64,000 nt of DNA from contig NZ_VNHW01000015.1 of the NCBI RefSeq assembly GCF_008124835.1, forward strand, positions 28,341 through 92,340, read 5' to 3'. The position numbers were made by a program, and so were the translations under genes. The stretch is from Blastococcus xanthinilyticus. GTDB lineage: Bacteria > Actinomycetota > Actinomycetes > Mycobacteriales > Geodermatophilaceae. Below, one piece after another: positions 63,899 through 64,000 of the stretch (position 1 is the first letter of the stretch; each line of letters begins with the position of its first letter). Under the pieces are notes generated by a model, which saw nothing but the letters and a program-made list of their open reading frames with translations, ran no database searches and had not been told where the DNA came from.

Positions 63899-64000
63899 CC
63901 CAGCGTGATCAGGTGACTGTGAGGCTGGCCGGGTCAGTCCTTCGGTGATGGGCTGATGGCTGGCAGCGGTGGGCGTGACCCGTCATGTGACTGGCTTCGT
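63899..64000. other. Window end, non-coding so far
   Basis: These 102 bp contain ctgaccc/gggtcag arms (63896-63902 and 63931-63937) around gatcaggtgac (63907). It could be a terminator of the exporter genes. No gene begins before the window ends. Confidence 0.4.

Overview
The window is very GC-rich, tightly packed bacterial DNA. Its style is that of a high-GC actinobacterium, most likely Geodermatophilaceae (Blastococcus, Geodermatophilus or Modestobacter). The evidence is frequent GTG starts, 1 to 8 bp start/stop overlaps inside operons, a strong C/G third-position bias, and actinobacterial families (SigE-family ECF sigma factor, DUF5926 SEC-C protein, LpqE-like lipoprotein, AgpS-like oxidase). 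The genus is inferred; no rRNA or tRNA gene was seen. There is no CRISPR array, no transposase, no prophage and no replication origin in view.

Layout. 0-8 kb: a TPR-GGDEF-LarB fusion protein, an 84-bp tandem repeat array, larC, an MFS transporter, a GAF-PAS-GGDEF diguanylate cyclase and a GDT1-type cation transporter. 8-11 kb: a TetR/haloalkane dehalogenase pair divergent from a monooxygenase-like gene, a YdeI-type protein and a TipA-like MerR regulator. 11-15 kb: a four-gene osmoprotectant (betaine/choline type) ABC operon. 15-25.6 kb: FUSC-type membrane protein, methyltransferase, GlpD divergent from an AgpS-like flavoenzyme, an SDR, arginine deiminase, a 14-TM MFS pump and an M20 peptidase. 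25.6-34.8 kb: a complete L-arabinose module on the minus strand (ChvE/GguA/GguB-type importer, LacI regulator, araB, araD, araA) with two matching LacI operators. 35-47.4 kb: SEC-C protein, P450, AlkD, acyl-CoA ligase, ECF sigma with its partner, rhodanese, two bacterial-PH membrane proteins, a two-component pair and a manganese catalase. 47.5-57.8 kb: a BNR-repeat lipoprotein, an ActP-type acetate symporter with its DUF485 partner, a second SSS symporter with a small membrane partner and a LytS/LytTR system, a Rieske oxygenase and a 48-residue zinc ribbon. 57.9-63.9 kb: an LpqE-like lipoprotein, a HisKA_3/LuxR two-component pair and a MacB/FtsX-type ABC exporter.

How it works together. The arabinose block is a self-contained uptake-plus-catabolism unit, probably controlled by one LacI repressor. 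The two sodium:solute symporters, each paired with a small membrane protein, sit beside a LytS/LytTR sensor and behind a CRP-like site, which suggests short-chain carboxylate sensing and uptake. The most unusual object is the first gene. It joins a diguanylate cyclase to a LarB (nickel-pincer cofactor) domain whose expected catalytic cysteine is alanine, and it lies next to larC with a hairpin-rich tandem repeat between the two genes.
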